A stretch of 41,180 nucleotides of DNA. Origin: an uncultured Lachnospiraceae bacterium. Lineage in GTDB: Bacteria > Bacillota > Clostridia > Lachnospirales > Lachnospiraceae. The notes beneath the pieces are model-generated. The model was not told the DNA's origin, ran no database searches, and was given only the letters and a program-made list of their open reading frames with translations. The position numbers and the translations under genes were made by a program. The DNA lies in contig CANQOK010000016.1 in the NCBI GenBank assembly GCA_947625465.1, forward strand, positions 1-41,180. Direction: 5' to 3'. Shown here one piece after another: positions 7,942-16,329 of this stretch. The stretch's first letter is position 1; every line of letters begins with the position of its first letter.

Positions 7942-8670
7942 CTATCTTCGAAATGCTGCTATAAACTTCTGGCTGACTTCCTTCTGCATCCTTCTGCTCA
8001 AAGGCACTTCCGCCCCGTTATCCATAACGACATCCGATTTCTGAATCTTGGCGATTTTCCTGACCTGTATCAGATAAGAACGGTGACAGAAGAGAAAGGC
8101 TCCGGTTTCACCGAGAATCTGATACAGTTCATGAATCCCCATCTTCACCTGTAAGGTCTGTGCTTCACATACCAGCATACAGGAGTGACCGAGCGCTTCC
8201 GCATACAAAATCGACTCCGTATCCACCTTCAGCATACCGTCTTCTGTGGGAAGCAGGATCAGATGCTTCTTTGTTTCCTTCTGGCTGACACATTTATCCA
8301 GACACTGCCAGACTTTTTCCCGGTCAATGGGTTTTAAGAGATAATGCAGGGCTTCTACCTCATAGCCTTCCTGCATATACTCCGAAAGTCCGGTTGTAAA
8401 TACAATCTCTACCTTTTTCCCGCTGCCGCTTTTCAGGCCTTTTTCCCGCAGCTGCTTTGCCAGCTCCACACCCGAAATTCCGGACATCATAATATCCAGA
8501 AACAGGATATCGTACCGCTCATTTTCGCACCATTCAAAGAAAAACTGTTCACTGCTGGCAAAGGATGTGACTGCAGCCTCTATCTTCCGCTTCGCTTTCC
8601 ACTGTTCAATGTACTCCGCAAGCAACTCCCTATGCGTTTGTTCGTCGTCTACAACTGCAATATACAGCAT
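7942..8670 (-). CDS. LytTR family response regulator
   Basis: The protein is 242 residues. The receiver domain spans about residues 1-125 with the phosphorylation site D59 in ILFLDIMMSG, the acidic pair D8/D9 and the K of LLKPI. The LytTR DNA-binding domain follows, with the CHRSYLIQVRKI block and SRRMQKEV, as in AgrA and VirR. The family binds pairs of 9-bp direct repeats as a dimer. Such repeats are present at 7163-7192 before the ABC exporter operon, the likely target. The ATG has GGAGG upstream. It starts 35 bp after the arabinofuranosidase stop with no clear terminator between, so it may also receive read-through from there. Confidence 0.93.
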   Translation of the reverse strand: MLYIAVVDDEQTHRELLAEYIEQWKAKRKIEAAVTSFASSEQFFFEWCENERYDILFLDIMMSGISGVELAKQLREKGLKSGSGKKVEIVFTTGLSEYMQEGYEVEALHYLLKPIDREKVWQCLDKCVSQKETKKHLILLPTEDGMLKVDTESILYAEALGHSCMLVCEAQTLQVKMGIHELYQILGETGAFLFCHRSYLIQVRKIAKIQKSDVVMDNGAEVPLSRRMQKEVSQKFIAAFRR

Positions 8671-8705
8671 GCCTTTTCTGCCTCCGCTCTGCGCACACGC
8701 GTTTC

Positions 8706-11228
8706 TTACCGCTTTACCGCTGCCAGCACATTGACGGAATGCGGCGCGAGCTCCACCGTAAATCTGCGTCCGCCGTTTTCCAATACCTGTTCTCTGGCGG
8801 CTACCCGCTCCTTATTTTCCATATCGTTGACCGCGTCCAACGCAGCCGCTATGGTCTCCATCCGCACCTTCGGCAAAATATCGCAGTCCAGTTCTACTTC
8901 CGTTTCAACGGAATTCTCGCTTACGTTGATCAGCTTTAAGAGCACCTGTTCTTTCTCTGTGGACGCTGCCGCATAGATCAGCGGATGAACGGCCAGCTTC
9001 TTTTCCTGAACGAGCTCTCCGTTGATATAGCATGCATAGCTTCCCGGTTTCGCAACAATTTTATAGTGATTGAATTTCGTATAATCGATCTGCAGCTGCA
9101 CCCGTTTCGGCTGCGGCCGGTCGGAATTAAAGAATGGCCGGAATTCCGTCGCGCCCTCTCCGTTTTCAATCCGCCAGATCTGGTTTCGCACGGACTGCAG
9201 ATTCCAGTCCGTATCCCTGGGCTCGCTGCAGCCCGCGTCCGTATCCGGATGAAAATTCCAGATCGACATGGTCACTGCATTCTCGGCGTCAAATTTCAGA
9301 TCCGCTTCAAAGGTATACGCCTCCAGATCGGTCTGCCCGAACGTAACCCACATAAAATCGTGGATATCCGGCATTCCCTGCGGACGGCGGCGCCGGTTCA
9401 TAAACGCGGCAAAGGCCTGATTCCACGCGTCGCTTTTTCCGGTAAAGGCGTGCCGGTTTTCTCCCCGCTTCATCGTATAGACGCCGTCTGATTCTTCCCA
9501 GTCCCCGTATATCGTCCGGGAAATCGCAGCCGCTTCTCCGTTTATCTTCACGTTCTTCATCCGCAGCCCCGGCTTTTCACACAAAATCCCGGGGATTCCC
9601 TGATAACGCGGCGGACGGTACTCCGTCTCCGTTCTCGTTTCCACAACCTGCGCTCCCCGGTATTTTCCAAACAGACTGATCACATGATAACTGGGGATTC
9701 CATATACCTGGTGATTGTCAAATACGATCAGATTGGGCTTCCACGCCGTATAATCCGAATTCTGAAAAAGCGGCGCATACGCAGAGAGCTTTACAATATC
9801 CTGATTCTTCTCCACGCCGGTTAAAAATACCGCTTCCGCCATGGCGCATTCCATAGAGGCAATAGTCTTGCCGCCATTGACCGCATATTCTCCCAAAAAG
9901 ATCTTGGGCCCCTGGCGGTCGTAACGGTCAAACATGGTATCGTTCTCTAAGAAAAATTCCGGCGCGCTGTAATAATGCTCGTCCGCGTATTCCGTAGGCA
10001 GTCCCTTTTTCTCCGTATGCGCGTTGGAGATCAGGATCAGCTCCGGATAGCGGGCTTTGATCGTCTCATAGAATAACTGATACCGCTCCTCGTAAGCCGG
10101 TCCCCAGTTTTCATTGCCGATCTCCACATATTTGAGGGCAAATGGCTCCGGATGTCCCATCTTCGCCCGGATCGCCCCGAATTTCGTCTCCGCGGAACCG
10201 GTCGCGTATTCAATGGCATCCAGCGCCTCCTGGAGATATTCCTGAACCAGATCCGGCTCAAACAGTTCGCTGCAGCGCGCCTGACAGGTCATGCCGCAGT
10301 TGCAGACATACATAGCCGCGATCTGCAGGTCTTCACATAACTGCAGATATTCATGAAATCCCAGGCCGTTGGTAGTACGGTAGTGCCACATAAGCTGATG
10401 GCTGGGCCGTTCCCAGACCGGGCCGATGGTGTTGGAAAACCGCATGGCCGTTTCTTTTGAAAGTCCTTCTACAATGCAGCCGCCCGGGAAGCGCATGAAC
10501 TTCGGATGCAGGCCCGCAAGCATTTCAACCAGATCCTTCCGCAGTCCGTGTCCCATATATGTATCGGCAGGCATCAGAGAAGTAAAGCCGATCAAAATCT
10601 GAACTTCCCGGTCCGCAGTCAGTACCAGCCGGCCGTCGAAACATTCCCCGTCCGCAGTCAGCCGGTAATCGATCCGCTGATATGCTTCCGCAGGCATGAT
10701 CTCCTTTTCTTCCGCCGCATAGACTCTGCCCGCGGCGTCTTCCAGAGAAACCTTCAGGCAAAATTCCGCTTCGGTTTTAACAAACAGATAAAAATCTGCG
10801 TGCTCTCCCGTTCTGATCGGTACGCCCGCATAACCGATATTCCATATTTTTCCGGACGGTTTAAAACAGACTTCCAGCGCGCACGCCCGCTTTTCGTTCA
10901 GCGTGTCCGTTTGATCGAGCTTCATATCGGCGTTTTCACTGTACCAGCCCGGGATCTCCGTATACGGGACCTTTTCGGCCCAGTCGTCCATGCCTTCCCC
11001 GTGGTTAAAGGCCCCCGGCCAGCCGCCTCTGTTTACATAGATCTTCTGTTCCGCATCCGTGGTACAGCCTGCCGGTACCAGCGAATCTTCAAAGGAACGG
11101 TTCCGGATCATCTCGGGGTACATTCCGCCGTCCCCGGCCCGGTTGATATCTTCAAAAAACAACCCGTACAGATCTTCTGCTGTCGGGAACAGCTCCCGCT
11201 TCGTATTTACAATCACTTTATGCTGCAT
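8706..11228 (-). CDS. Alpha-L-arabinofuranosidase, GH51 type, long form
   Basis: The protein is 840 residues and removes terminal arabinofuranose from arabinan or arabinoxylan oligomers. The clan GH-A catalytic domain shows the acid/base glutamate E373 in YVEIGNENWG and the nucleophile E447 in IFLGEYA. An N-terminal region of about 200 residues looks like a carbohydrate-binding beta-sandwich, and the C-terminal part ends with the beta-domain usual for GH51. It is longer than the common 500-residue form and resembles the multi-domain type. There is no signal peptide, so it acts inside the cell on imported oligosaccharides. The ATG at 11228 is chosen because GGAGG lies upstream and the N-terminus then matches the family. 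The promoter is at 11263-11291. Confidence 0.9.
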   Translation of the reverse strand: MQHKVIVNTKRELFPTAEDLYGLFFEDINRAGDGGMYPEMIRNRSFEDSLVPAGCTTDAEQKIYVNRGGWPGAFNHGEGMDDWAEKVPYTEIPGWYSENADMKLDQTDTLNEKRACALEVCFKPSGKIWNIGYAGVPIRTGEHADFYLFVKTEAEFCLKVSLEDAAGRVYAAEEKEIMPAEAYQRIDYRLTADGECFDGRLVLTADREVQILIGFTSLMPADTYMGHGLRKDLVEMLAGLHPKFMRFPGGCIVEGLSKETAMRFSNTIGPVWERPSHQLMWHYRTTNGLGFHEYLQLCEDLQIAAMYVCNCGMTCQARCSELFEPDLVQEYLQEALDAIEYATGSAETKFGAIRAKMGHPEPFALKYVEIGNENWGPAYEERYQLFYETIKARYPELILISNAHTEKKGLPTEYADEHYYSAPEFFLENDTMFDRYDRQGPKIFLGEYAVNGGKTIASMECAMAEAVFLTGVEKNQDIVKLSAYAPLFQNSDYTAWKPNLIVFDNHQVYGIPSYHVISLFGKYRGAQVVETRTETEYRPPRYQGIPGILCEKPGLRMKNVKINGEAAAISRTIYGDWEESDGVYTMKRGENRHAFTGKSDAWNQAFAAFMNRRRRPQGMPDIHDFMWVTFGQTDLEAYTFEADLKFDAENAVTMSIWNFHPDTDAGCSEPRDTDWNLQSVRNQIWRIENGEGATEFRPFFNSDRPQPKRVQLQIDYTKFNHYKIVAKPGSYACYINGELVQEKKLAVHPLIYAAASTEKEQVLLKLINVSENSVETEVELDCDILPKVRMETIAAALDAVNDMENKERVAAREQVLENGGRRFTVELAPHSVNVLAAVKR

Positions 11229-11262
11229 CCGTATCAATCCTCCAATATCATTTCTTAAAAAA

Positions 11263-11291
11263 ACTATAACTTTTTCCATTCAGAATGTCAA
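11263..11291 (-). promoter_or_regulatory. Strong sigma-A promoter for the arabinofuranosidase
   Basis: On the minus strand TTGACA (11286-11291) and TATAGT (11263-11268) are separated by 17 bp. The start codon lies 35 bp beyond the -10 box, with GGAGG in between. Confidence 0.75.
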
Positions 11292-11341
11292 TGACGGTTT
11301 TTAGCTTTATCTGTTTTATAAGATTTATAAAAACGCAATAG

Positions 11342-11371
11342 AAAAAGAGGCCGCTCCTGTAAAGCGCCTCT
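11342..11371 (-). terminator. Intrinsic terminator after the first HTH gene
   Basis: Stem AGAGG(c)CGC against GCGCCTCT (11346-11371) has one bulged base and is followed on the minus strand by five T. It lies 20 bp past the stop codon of the 74-residue HTH gene. Confidence 0.75.
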
Positions 11372-11390
11372 CCCGTGTCCCTGTCTCTGT

Positions 11391-11615
11391 TTATTCTTCT
11401 TCCGGTCTGCAGTAGGTGATCAGATCTCCGACTTCTATCTTCAGATAATAGCACAGCTTACAGATCAGCTCCGCGTCAATCCGTTGAAATTCATTCTGAC
11501 AATACCGATTGAAATTCGTACGCGGAATATCCAGCTCCTTGCATACCTGATTCTTGGAAATCCCCTTTTTCTCTAAAATCGCCTCAATATTTAACCTTAA
11601 TTTTCCGTAATCCAT
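11391..11615 (-). CDS. Small XRE/Cro-type HTH regulator, 74 residues
   Basis: The whole protein is one five-helix Cro/C1-type DNA-binding domain. Helix 2-3 reads ISKNQVCKELDIPRTNFNRYCQ, and the last helices (ELICKLCYYLKIEVGDLI) match the small XRE regulators common in Clostridia. It is a clear paralogue of the 73-residue protein at 11969-12190, with the same start (M-x-Y-G-K-L) and the same ICxxCxYLxIxxxDL ending. It lacks a ligand domain, so it is probably a simple repressor. Its promoter region overlaps an 18-bp perfect palindrome (11642-11659), pointing to self-control. It sits between the two arabinan-degrading genes and could regulate them, which is inference. Confidence 0.85.
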   Translation of the reverse strand: MDYGKLRLNIEAILEKKGISKNQVCKELDIPRTNFNRYCQNEFQRIDAELICKLCYYLKIEVGDLITYCRPEEE

Positions 11616-11641
11616 AAATGTTTCCTCTTTACTTTTTCAAT

Positions 11642-11721
11642 GTCATTATATATAATGACTCCATAAATATTAACTCCCTATATAGTGAATCACTCTATAT
11701 TCACTCACTGTATATTACAGT
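11642..11721. promoter_or_regulatory. Divergent regulatory region with three palindromes
   Basis: Three dyads lie in 80 bp between the minus-strand HTH gene and a plus-strand small ORF. They are a perfect 18-bp palindrome GTCATTATATATAATGAC (11642-11659), AGTGAAT-N8-ATTCACT (11684-11705), and ACTGTA-TAT-TACAGT (11707-11721). The first contains a TATAAT that fits the -10 box of the minus-strand HTH gene. They are good candidates for operators of one or both small XRE proteins. Confidence 0.6.
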
Positions 11722-11760
11722 TTATTGTAATCAATATTCTAATGAAAAACAGGAGGAAAA

Positions 11761-11964
11761 ATGCGCCGAATCAAAAAAAGGATCAAAAAAATCAAAGTTT
11801 TATCGGGTTCCAAAGATTGGAAAGCGGAGAATGATTGTCTTGACAATTCCGCCTGGTGCCTGTTTCCGCCTTCCTTTTATCAAACGCACACGCAGGAAGA
11901 GATCAATCGGATTACCCGGCTTACCCTTGAAAAAATCCGTTCCCTGATTGATAAACTGGAATAG
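11761..11964 (+). CDS. Small basic hypothetical protein, 67 residues
   Basis: This is one of the few plus-strand genes in the window. A perfect AGGAGG lies 7 bp before the ATG, which is the main reason to believe it. The N-terminus is very basic (RRIKKRIKKIKV); the C-terminal half is a predicted helix rich in charged residues (TQEEINRITRLTLEKIRSLIDKLE). No family recognised. It is flanked by two paralogous HTH genes on the other strand, with regulatory palindromes upstream, and ends 4 bp before the stop of the second HTH gene, to which it is convergent. A small accessory or toxin-like protein is possible, but nothing in the sequence proves it. Confidence 0.5.
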   Translation: MRRIKKRIKKIKVLSGSKDWKAENDCLDNSAWCLFPPSFYQTHTQEEINRITRLTLEKIRSLIDKLE

Positions 11965-11968
11965 CGTA

Positions 11969-12190
11969 TTACGGATCAGTCTCCTGATAACGGAATAAAT
12001 CTTCAAATGAAATATGCAGATAAAAGCAGACTCTGCAGATCAGATCCGGATCAAGCTCACGGATCTGATTCCTGCAGTACGCATCTAATTCCTGACTGGC
12101 AATACGCAGATCTCGACAAATCTGTTCATGGGAAATTCCACGCTCTTTTAAGATTATCTCTAAATTACAGATCAGTTTTCCGTACTTCAT
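11969..12190 (-). CDS. Small XRE/Cro-type HTH regulator, 73 residues
   Basis: A single Cro/C1-type domain and paralogue of the 74-residue protein at 11391-11615. Helices 2-3 are ISHEQICRDLRIASQELDAYCR and the ending is ELDPDLICRVCFYLHISFEDLF. The promoter lies at 12214-12242 and GGAG precedes the ATG. The recognition helices of the two copies differ clearly (IPRTNFNR against IASQELDA) while the scaffold is kept, so the pair probably arose by duplication and now reads different operators. Confidence 0.82.
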   Translation of the reverse strand: MKYGKLICNLEIILKERGISHEQICRDLRIASQELDAYCRNQIRELDPDLICRVCFYLHISFEDLFRYQETDP

Positions 12191-12213
12191 AAACTTCTCC
12201 TTTATCTACAGAT

Positions 12214-12242
12214 ATCGTATCATCATCATTTATACTTGTCAA
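12214..12242 (-). promoter_or_regulatory. Sigma-A promoter for the second HTH gene
   Basis: On the minus strand TTGACA (12237-12242) and TACGAT (12214-12219) are separated by 17 bp, 24 bp before the ATG. Confidence 0.65.
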
Positions 12243-12265
12243 TATATTTGTTAAAATGTTCTATT

Positions 12266-12306
12266 AAAAAAGGCCGTACAGTTCCATTCCGGACTGCACA
12301 GCCTTT
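12266..12306 (-). terminator. Intrinsic terminator after the GH43 gene
   Basis: A long stem pairs AAAGGCTGTGCAGT with ACTGTACGGCCTTT through two G-T wobbles and is followed by six T on the minus strand. It lies 13 bp past the GH43 stop codon. Confidence 0.85.
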
Positions 12307-12318
12307 CTGCCGCTTTTA

Positions 12319-13920
12319 TTATTTTTTAACACCCCAGATACAGGAGTTATTATCGCCTGCCGCCGTAAAGACCATCCGCTCCGTACGTTCCTGAGATTCA
12401 TCCGACTGCCTGCAGAATACGCCTTTAAATTCAGCGCCGCGCAGCTTGATCGTCACATACGGGGAGTTTTCTTTCATTTCCCATGTTCCCTCCTGCGAAC
12501 CGGTTACCGTTCCGTCTTCATTTAACTGAATGGACTTTTCCTTGGTCACATATACATTTGCCATACTGGAAGATGTGGTATTGGACACTCCGTGATTGAT
12601 AAATCCGTACTCGCCCACAACCTCTTCTTTAGAATAACCGGTCTCGGAAATTGTCTCTCCCTTATACTCATAAGGCAGTACCACTGTAAATCCGTCCTCA
12701 TTGACAAACATCTGATGGATCCGCAGCTGATGATTGTTGCCGACGCCATCGGCAAACCGCGTATGATATGCATGGAACAGCTTTCCGCTCTCCCGATCCG
12801 CGATCGCGGAGGTATGTCCCGGAGAAACATAGGCCTCGGTAGTATCGATCTGATAGTTGCCCATCAGCTTTAATCCTTTGTTTTTCTTATCGGTCGCCTG
12901 ATTGCCGGCCGCATCCACATAAGGGCCGTCCGGAGATTTGGAACTGTATACCCGCGCATTGTATCCGCCGTTTCCTGCCAGATCTCCATAAGTGACAAAC
13001 AGGTGGTAGGTCTCCGTCTTCGGATCATACAGCACATAAGGGCCTTCTCCTTTTCCGTCACAGCCTTCCGAGGTAGCGATCAGCTTTCCGAAGTAAGCGA
13101 CTACGTTGTTGGCCGGATCATCCTCAGCCGGGTATTTGGGGATTCCCGTATTCACATCGATCTCCAGCAGATAGATGCCGCCGAAATAGGAGCCGTACAC
13201 CATCCACATTCTGCCGTCCTTATCATAGAACATTCCCGGATCGATGGCGTTCGGCATATTGCCCGGTGAAGAATTATACTGTCCGGCCGCGGTAAACCAC
13301 TTGCTGCTGACTCCCTTTAACGTACCGTCCGCCAGCAGGTCTTTGATATTGGTATTGTTATAAGACCAGGTCCCACTGGTCGTGTTGGTAAATCCGGAAT
13401 ATACAATAGGCGTTGCTTCCGAATAAGGACCGGCAATCTTATCTGACGTCGCAAACCAGATCACAGAATCGGTGGAGCCGAACTGAGAGGAGCATGCATA
13501 AAAATAATACTTCTTTGTCGTGGTATTATAGATCACGTCTGCTGCCCAGCAACCCAGATCGCCGCCCTCCAGATTCATCCACGCCTTAATGTTCTGCATT
13601 TTTCCATCCAGCTTGTCAATATCGAACAGCCGTCTCGCCCCGCCGATATCAGTCCAGGTCTGCAGATTTTTGGATTTCCCGGCTGCCAGATGAGAGCCGA
13701 ATACATAATAGGTGCCGTCTTCATCCTGTACCAGTGTCGGATCGTGTACGGAAATTCTGGTAAACAGATTTTCCGCCGACGAAGTGTTCTGTTTCTTCGG
13801 GGTTGCCTCTTCCACATTGTTCTTTGTTTCCGTTTGAGAGGCGTCCCCGCAGCCTGATACCGAAACCGCGCAGATCGCGGTCAGGATCAGCGCAATCCAC
13901 TTTTTTCCTGTTTTTCTCAT
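12319..13920 (-). CDS. Extracellular endo-arabinanase, GH43 lipoprotein
   Basis: The protein is 533 residues and cuts alpha-1,5-arabinan outside the cell. A lipoprotein signal with lipobox VSGC anchors the mature protein at C24. The five-bladed propeller of GH43 shows the general base D60 (SVHDPTL), the pKa-modulating D227 (AIDPGMFYD) and the acid E292 (GEGPYVLYD). After about residue 420 a beta-barrel C-terminal domain follows, as in the two-domain endo-arabinanases. The product would feed the cytoplasmic GH51 enzyme encoded upstream. GGAGG precedes the ATG and a strong terminator follows. Subfamily and exact linkage need biochemical data. Confidence 0.9.
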   Translation of the reverse strand: MRKTGKKWIALILTAICAVSVSGCGDASQTETKNNVEEATPKKQNTSSAENLFTRISVHDPTLVQDEDGTYYVFGSHLAAGKSKNLQTWTDIGGARRLFDIDKLDGKMQNIKAWMNLEGGDLGCWAADVIYNTTTKKYYFYACSSQFGSTDSVIWFATSDKIAGPYSEATPIVYSGFTNTTSGTWSYNNTNIKDLLADGTLKGVSSKWFTAAGQYNSSPGNMPNAIDPGMFYDKDGRMWMVYGSYFGGIYLLEIDVNTGIPKYPAEDDPANNVVAYFGKLIATSEGCDGKGEGPYVLYDPKTETYHLFVTYGDLAGNGGYNARVYSSKSPDGPYVDAAGNQATDKKNKGLKLMGNYQIDTTEAYVSPGHTSAIADRESGKLFHAYHTRFADGVGNNHQLRIHQMFVNEDGFTVVLPYEYKGETISETGYSKEEVVGEYGFINHGVSNTTSSSMANVYVTKEKSIQLNEDGTVTGSQEGTWEMKENSPYVTIKLRGAEFKGVFCRQSDESQERTERMVFTAAGDNNSCIWGVKK

Positions 13921-14003
13921 GCTCTTTCCTCCGTTCCTTGCCTATCATTTTACATCTATTTTATAATCAACAGTATACCATATTTCCTGCAAAGCACAAG
14001 TGA

Positions 14004-15428
14004 TTATTCCACTCCCGCCGCTTCCGGGATTTCTGTCCTTCCGGCTGCAGGCTGCAATGCGGCCGCTTCCGCTTCCCGTACCTTTCGCATCATGCCGCGC
14101 AGGATCGGAACCGCGAGAAAAAGCGTCAGGACATCCGCCACTGCCTGAACGGAAGCCACGCCAAACGCGCCGAACAAATACGCCATCGGAAATACGATCG
14201 GCAGAAAACAGGTCCCCTGTCTTGCAGTCGAAAGCAGCACAGCGCCTCTCGCGTTTCCCAGTCCCGCGCAGAACATATTGACCACAGCAACCCAGGCATG
14301 CACCGGCAGCGCCAGACACTGCAGCCGGATGCACAGCGCGCCGATCTGCTGTACATCCGAATCCGCCTCCGAAAACAGATGAATGATCGGATTGGCAAGC
14401 AGCGCCAGAACCGCTCCCACCAGCGCGGCGCCGACCAGAGCCGTTTTGGCTGAAAACCGGTAGCACTCCTTCACCCGGTCAAACCGTTTCGCGCCCCAGT
14501 TAAATCCGGCCACCGGTTGGAAACCGGAGCCAAAGCCCAGAACAAAACCAAACGGGAACATCATGATCTTCGTTGAGACGCCGATCGCCGCCAGAACAGA
14601 ATCGGATATCTCTCCGGCGATGTTGTTCAATACGATGGCAGATACCACCGCCAGCCCGGAACGGAACATGGAAGAACTGCCGACACTGATGATCTGATAC
14701 AGATTTTCTTTATTGCACTGAAACTGAAACAGTGAAATCCGAAGCATCGTTTTCCGCCGCAGATACGGGTACAGTAAAATACCGAAACTGACCAGTTTGG
14801 AAATCGCCGTCGCCATGGACGCGCCTGCCACGCCGAGATCCAGCCCGAATATAAAGATCGGGTCCAGAACGCAATTCAGGATTCCGCCAAAGCCCATACC
14901 GATCATGGAAAGCAGCGCGCTCCCCTCTGCCCGCAGGCATTGATTCATCACGAAACTGGAAGCCATAAACGGCGCCACCAGAACGACATAGGTGGCGTAA
15001 TCAATGGAATACTGCAGACAGGTATCCGTAGCCCCCAGCAGACACACCATCGGCGTCATAAACACAATCCCGGCCACCATCAGCACCGCGCCGAAGGCCA
15101 CTGCCAGAAAGAACGCGGTGGAAAGAACCCGGTTCGCCTTTTTCTCCTCTTTAGCGCCCAGCAGACGGGCGATATAGCTGTTTGCGCCGACCGCCAGCAT
15201 AGAACCTGCCATCATAATGATCTGATCCAGGGAAGCGTTTACGCTGACAGCCGCTGTGGCATTGGTTCCCAGAGAACTTACAAAATAAGTATCCGCGAGA
15301 TTGTAAATAGAAGTAATTAAAAAGGAAATGATCGTCGGAATCGCCATCTGACAGATGATCTTCGGAATCGATTCCGTCAGCATCCGGTTTTCACGCCGTC
15401 CCTGTTTTTCCTGTGTAGATTCAGCCAT
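14004..15428 (-). CDS. MATE family efflux transporter
   Basis: The protein is 474 residues, with twelve membrane helices in two homologous halves, the usual MATE size. The N-terminal part reads LTESIPKIICQMAIPTIISF and continues with YNLADTYFVSSLGTNATAAVSV, both typical of the clostridial DinF/NorM-like group. These proteins export drugs or metabolites in exchange for Na+ or H+. The start at 15428 is chosen because GGGG lies upstream and the extra six residues of the longer ORF would be atypical. It follows the PduL gene by 46 bp and may share its transcript. The substrate is unknown. Confidence 0.92.
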   Translation of the reverse strand: MAESTQEKQGRRENRMLTESIPKIICQMAIPTIISFLITSIYNLADTYFVSSLGTNATAAVSVNASLDQIIMMAGSMLAVGANSYIARLLGAKEEKKANRVLSTAFFLAVAFGAVLMVAGIVFMTPMVCLLGATDTCLQYSIDYATYVVLVAPFMASSFVMNQCLRAEGSALLSMIGMGFGGILNCVLDPIFIFGLDLGVAGASMATAISKLVSFGILLYPYLRRKTMLRISLFQFQCNKENLYQIISVGSSSMFRSGLAVVSAIVLNNIAGEISDSVLAAIGVSTKIMMFPFGFVLGFGSGFQPVAGFNWGAKRFDRVKECYRFSAKTALVGAALVGAVLALLANPIIHLFSEADSDVQQIGALCIRLQCLALPVHAWVAVVNMFCAGLGNARGAVLLSTARQGTCFLPIVFPMAYLFGAFGVASVQAVADVLTLFLAVPILRGMMRKVREAEAAALQPAAGRTEIPEAAGVE

Positions 15429-15474
15429 AAAACATCCCCATTCCAAAGCCTTGCGCTTCTTTTGTAATCCGCCG

Positions 15475-16068
15475 CTATTCTTCCGCCGTCCCCGTCAGGA
15501 TCACGCCGCGCCCGGTGCCCGATATAAACGCCGCATTCGCCTCATCCGTATCGATATGCATCGCCAGGGAAAACTGATCCGAAACCCGAATCAGAACATC
15601 CTCAAAGATCAGATTCCTGCCCAGATGATCGGTCAGCTTTACACGCACCGTCTGCCGGTCCCTTACCTGAAGCCGTTCCGCGTCCTGCGGCGTCATATGG
15701 ATATGCCTCTGCGCTACGATCACGCCGCAGTCTAACTCCACCTCTCCCAGATCCGTATACAACTTCATTCCCGGCGTTCCTTCCACATGGCCGGACTCCC
15801 GCAATACACCCGGAATCCCAAACGCATAGCAATCCGTCAGGGATAATTCAACCTGTCCCGCGCTTCTGACCGGGCCCAGTACAGCCACCCGGCGGATCTC
15901 CTTTTTCGGGCCTATCAGATTTACCCGCTCTTTCGCGAGAAACTGTCCCGGCTGAGAAAGCCATTTATCCGGAGTCAGCTCATGCCCGGCTCCGAACAGG
16001 ATTTCCACCTGCTCCTTTGTCAAATGTACATGTCTTGCGGATACTTCCACCGTTACTTCGTAATTCAT
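15475..16068 (-). CDS. pduL: PduL-type phosphate acyltransferase
   Basis: The protein is 197 residues and interconverts acyl-CoA and acyl-phosphate (propanoyl or acetyl). The two zinc-binding His pairs are visible: H13/H15 in SARHVHLT and H122/H124 in AQRHIHMTPQDAE, in the two tandem beta-barrel halves. There is no N-terminal encapsulation peptide, so a cytosolic enzyme in acetate or propionate metabolism is more likely than a microcompartment one; no shell genes are nearby. The ATG at 16068 has GGAAAGAAG upstream and begins exactly at the family domain; the longer ORF would run into the terminator hairpin at 16116-16152. Confidence 0.9.
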   Translation of the reverse strand: MNYEVTVEVSARHVHLTKEQVEILFGAGHELTPDKWLSQPGQFLAKERVNLIGPKKEIRRVAVLGPVRSAGQVELSLTDCYAFGIPGVLRESGHVEGTPGMKLYTDLGEVELDCGVIVAQRHIHMTPQDAERLQVRDRQTVRVKLTDHLGRNLIFEDVLIRVSDQFSLAMHIDTDEANAAFISGTGRGVILTGTAEE

Positions 16069-16115
16069 GATCTTCTTTCCTCTCCCGTATATTCCTCTAA
16101 GACCTCGGACATGGA

Positions 16116-16152
16116 AAAAGCACAATCGCAAGTAACCTTGCATTGTGCTTTT
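16116..16152. terminator. Strong near-perfect hairpin terminator
   Basis: AAAAGCACAAT (16116-16126) and GCAAG (16128-16132) pair with CTTGC (16137-16141) and ATTGTGCTTTT (16142-16152), a 16-bp stem with one bulged C and a TAAC loop. It has T runs on both strands. It lies immediately outside the AT-rich island on the pduL side. Without the island it would be the first terminator after rpsI, so it may be the original end of the rplM-rpsI operon. Confidence 0.8.
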
Positions 16153-16329
16153 CCCATATCTTTGTTCCGCAGATAATTCTTATCGCTTGCTGAACTTGGA
16201 AAGCCCGAAAACAAGGGATTCCTTACATCAAATGTTGCATATGTGTTTTACACGGTGGACTACCCAGGGCATCCCACAACTTCTCTGTACTTACAATCCG
16301 CATATAAAGTTAACCGAAAGGAGCTACTT
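16153..16329 (+). other. Left edge of the island, non-coding
   Basis: No convincing gene. Contains the 15-bp repeat at 16233-16247 and, at about 16198-16225, a GAAAGCCCG...ACAAGGGATT stretch that resembles, in inverted orientation, sequence near 30500-30530 on the other side of the island. GGAGC lies 5 bp before the ATG of the degraded small gene at 16330. Confidence 0.4.
16233..16247 (+). repeat. 15-bp direct repeat, left copy (candidate attachment site)
   Basis: TGTTGCATATGTGTT occurs here and again at 30438-30452 in the same orientation, near the two edges of the AT-rich island. A 15-bp exact match placed at both boundaries is unlikely by chance and fits the left scar of a site-specific integration. 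The cognate integrase is not present. Confidence 0.45.

Noticed and set aside
10506-11258. A 250-codon plus-strand frame
   Set aside because: It runs antisense to the GH51 gene, has no ribosome binding site and a composition with many Arg, Phe and Pro; it is a shadow of the GC-rich coding strand.
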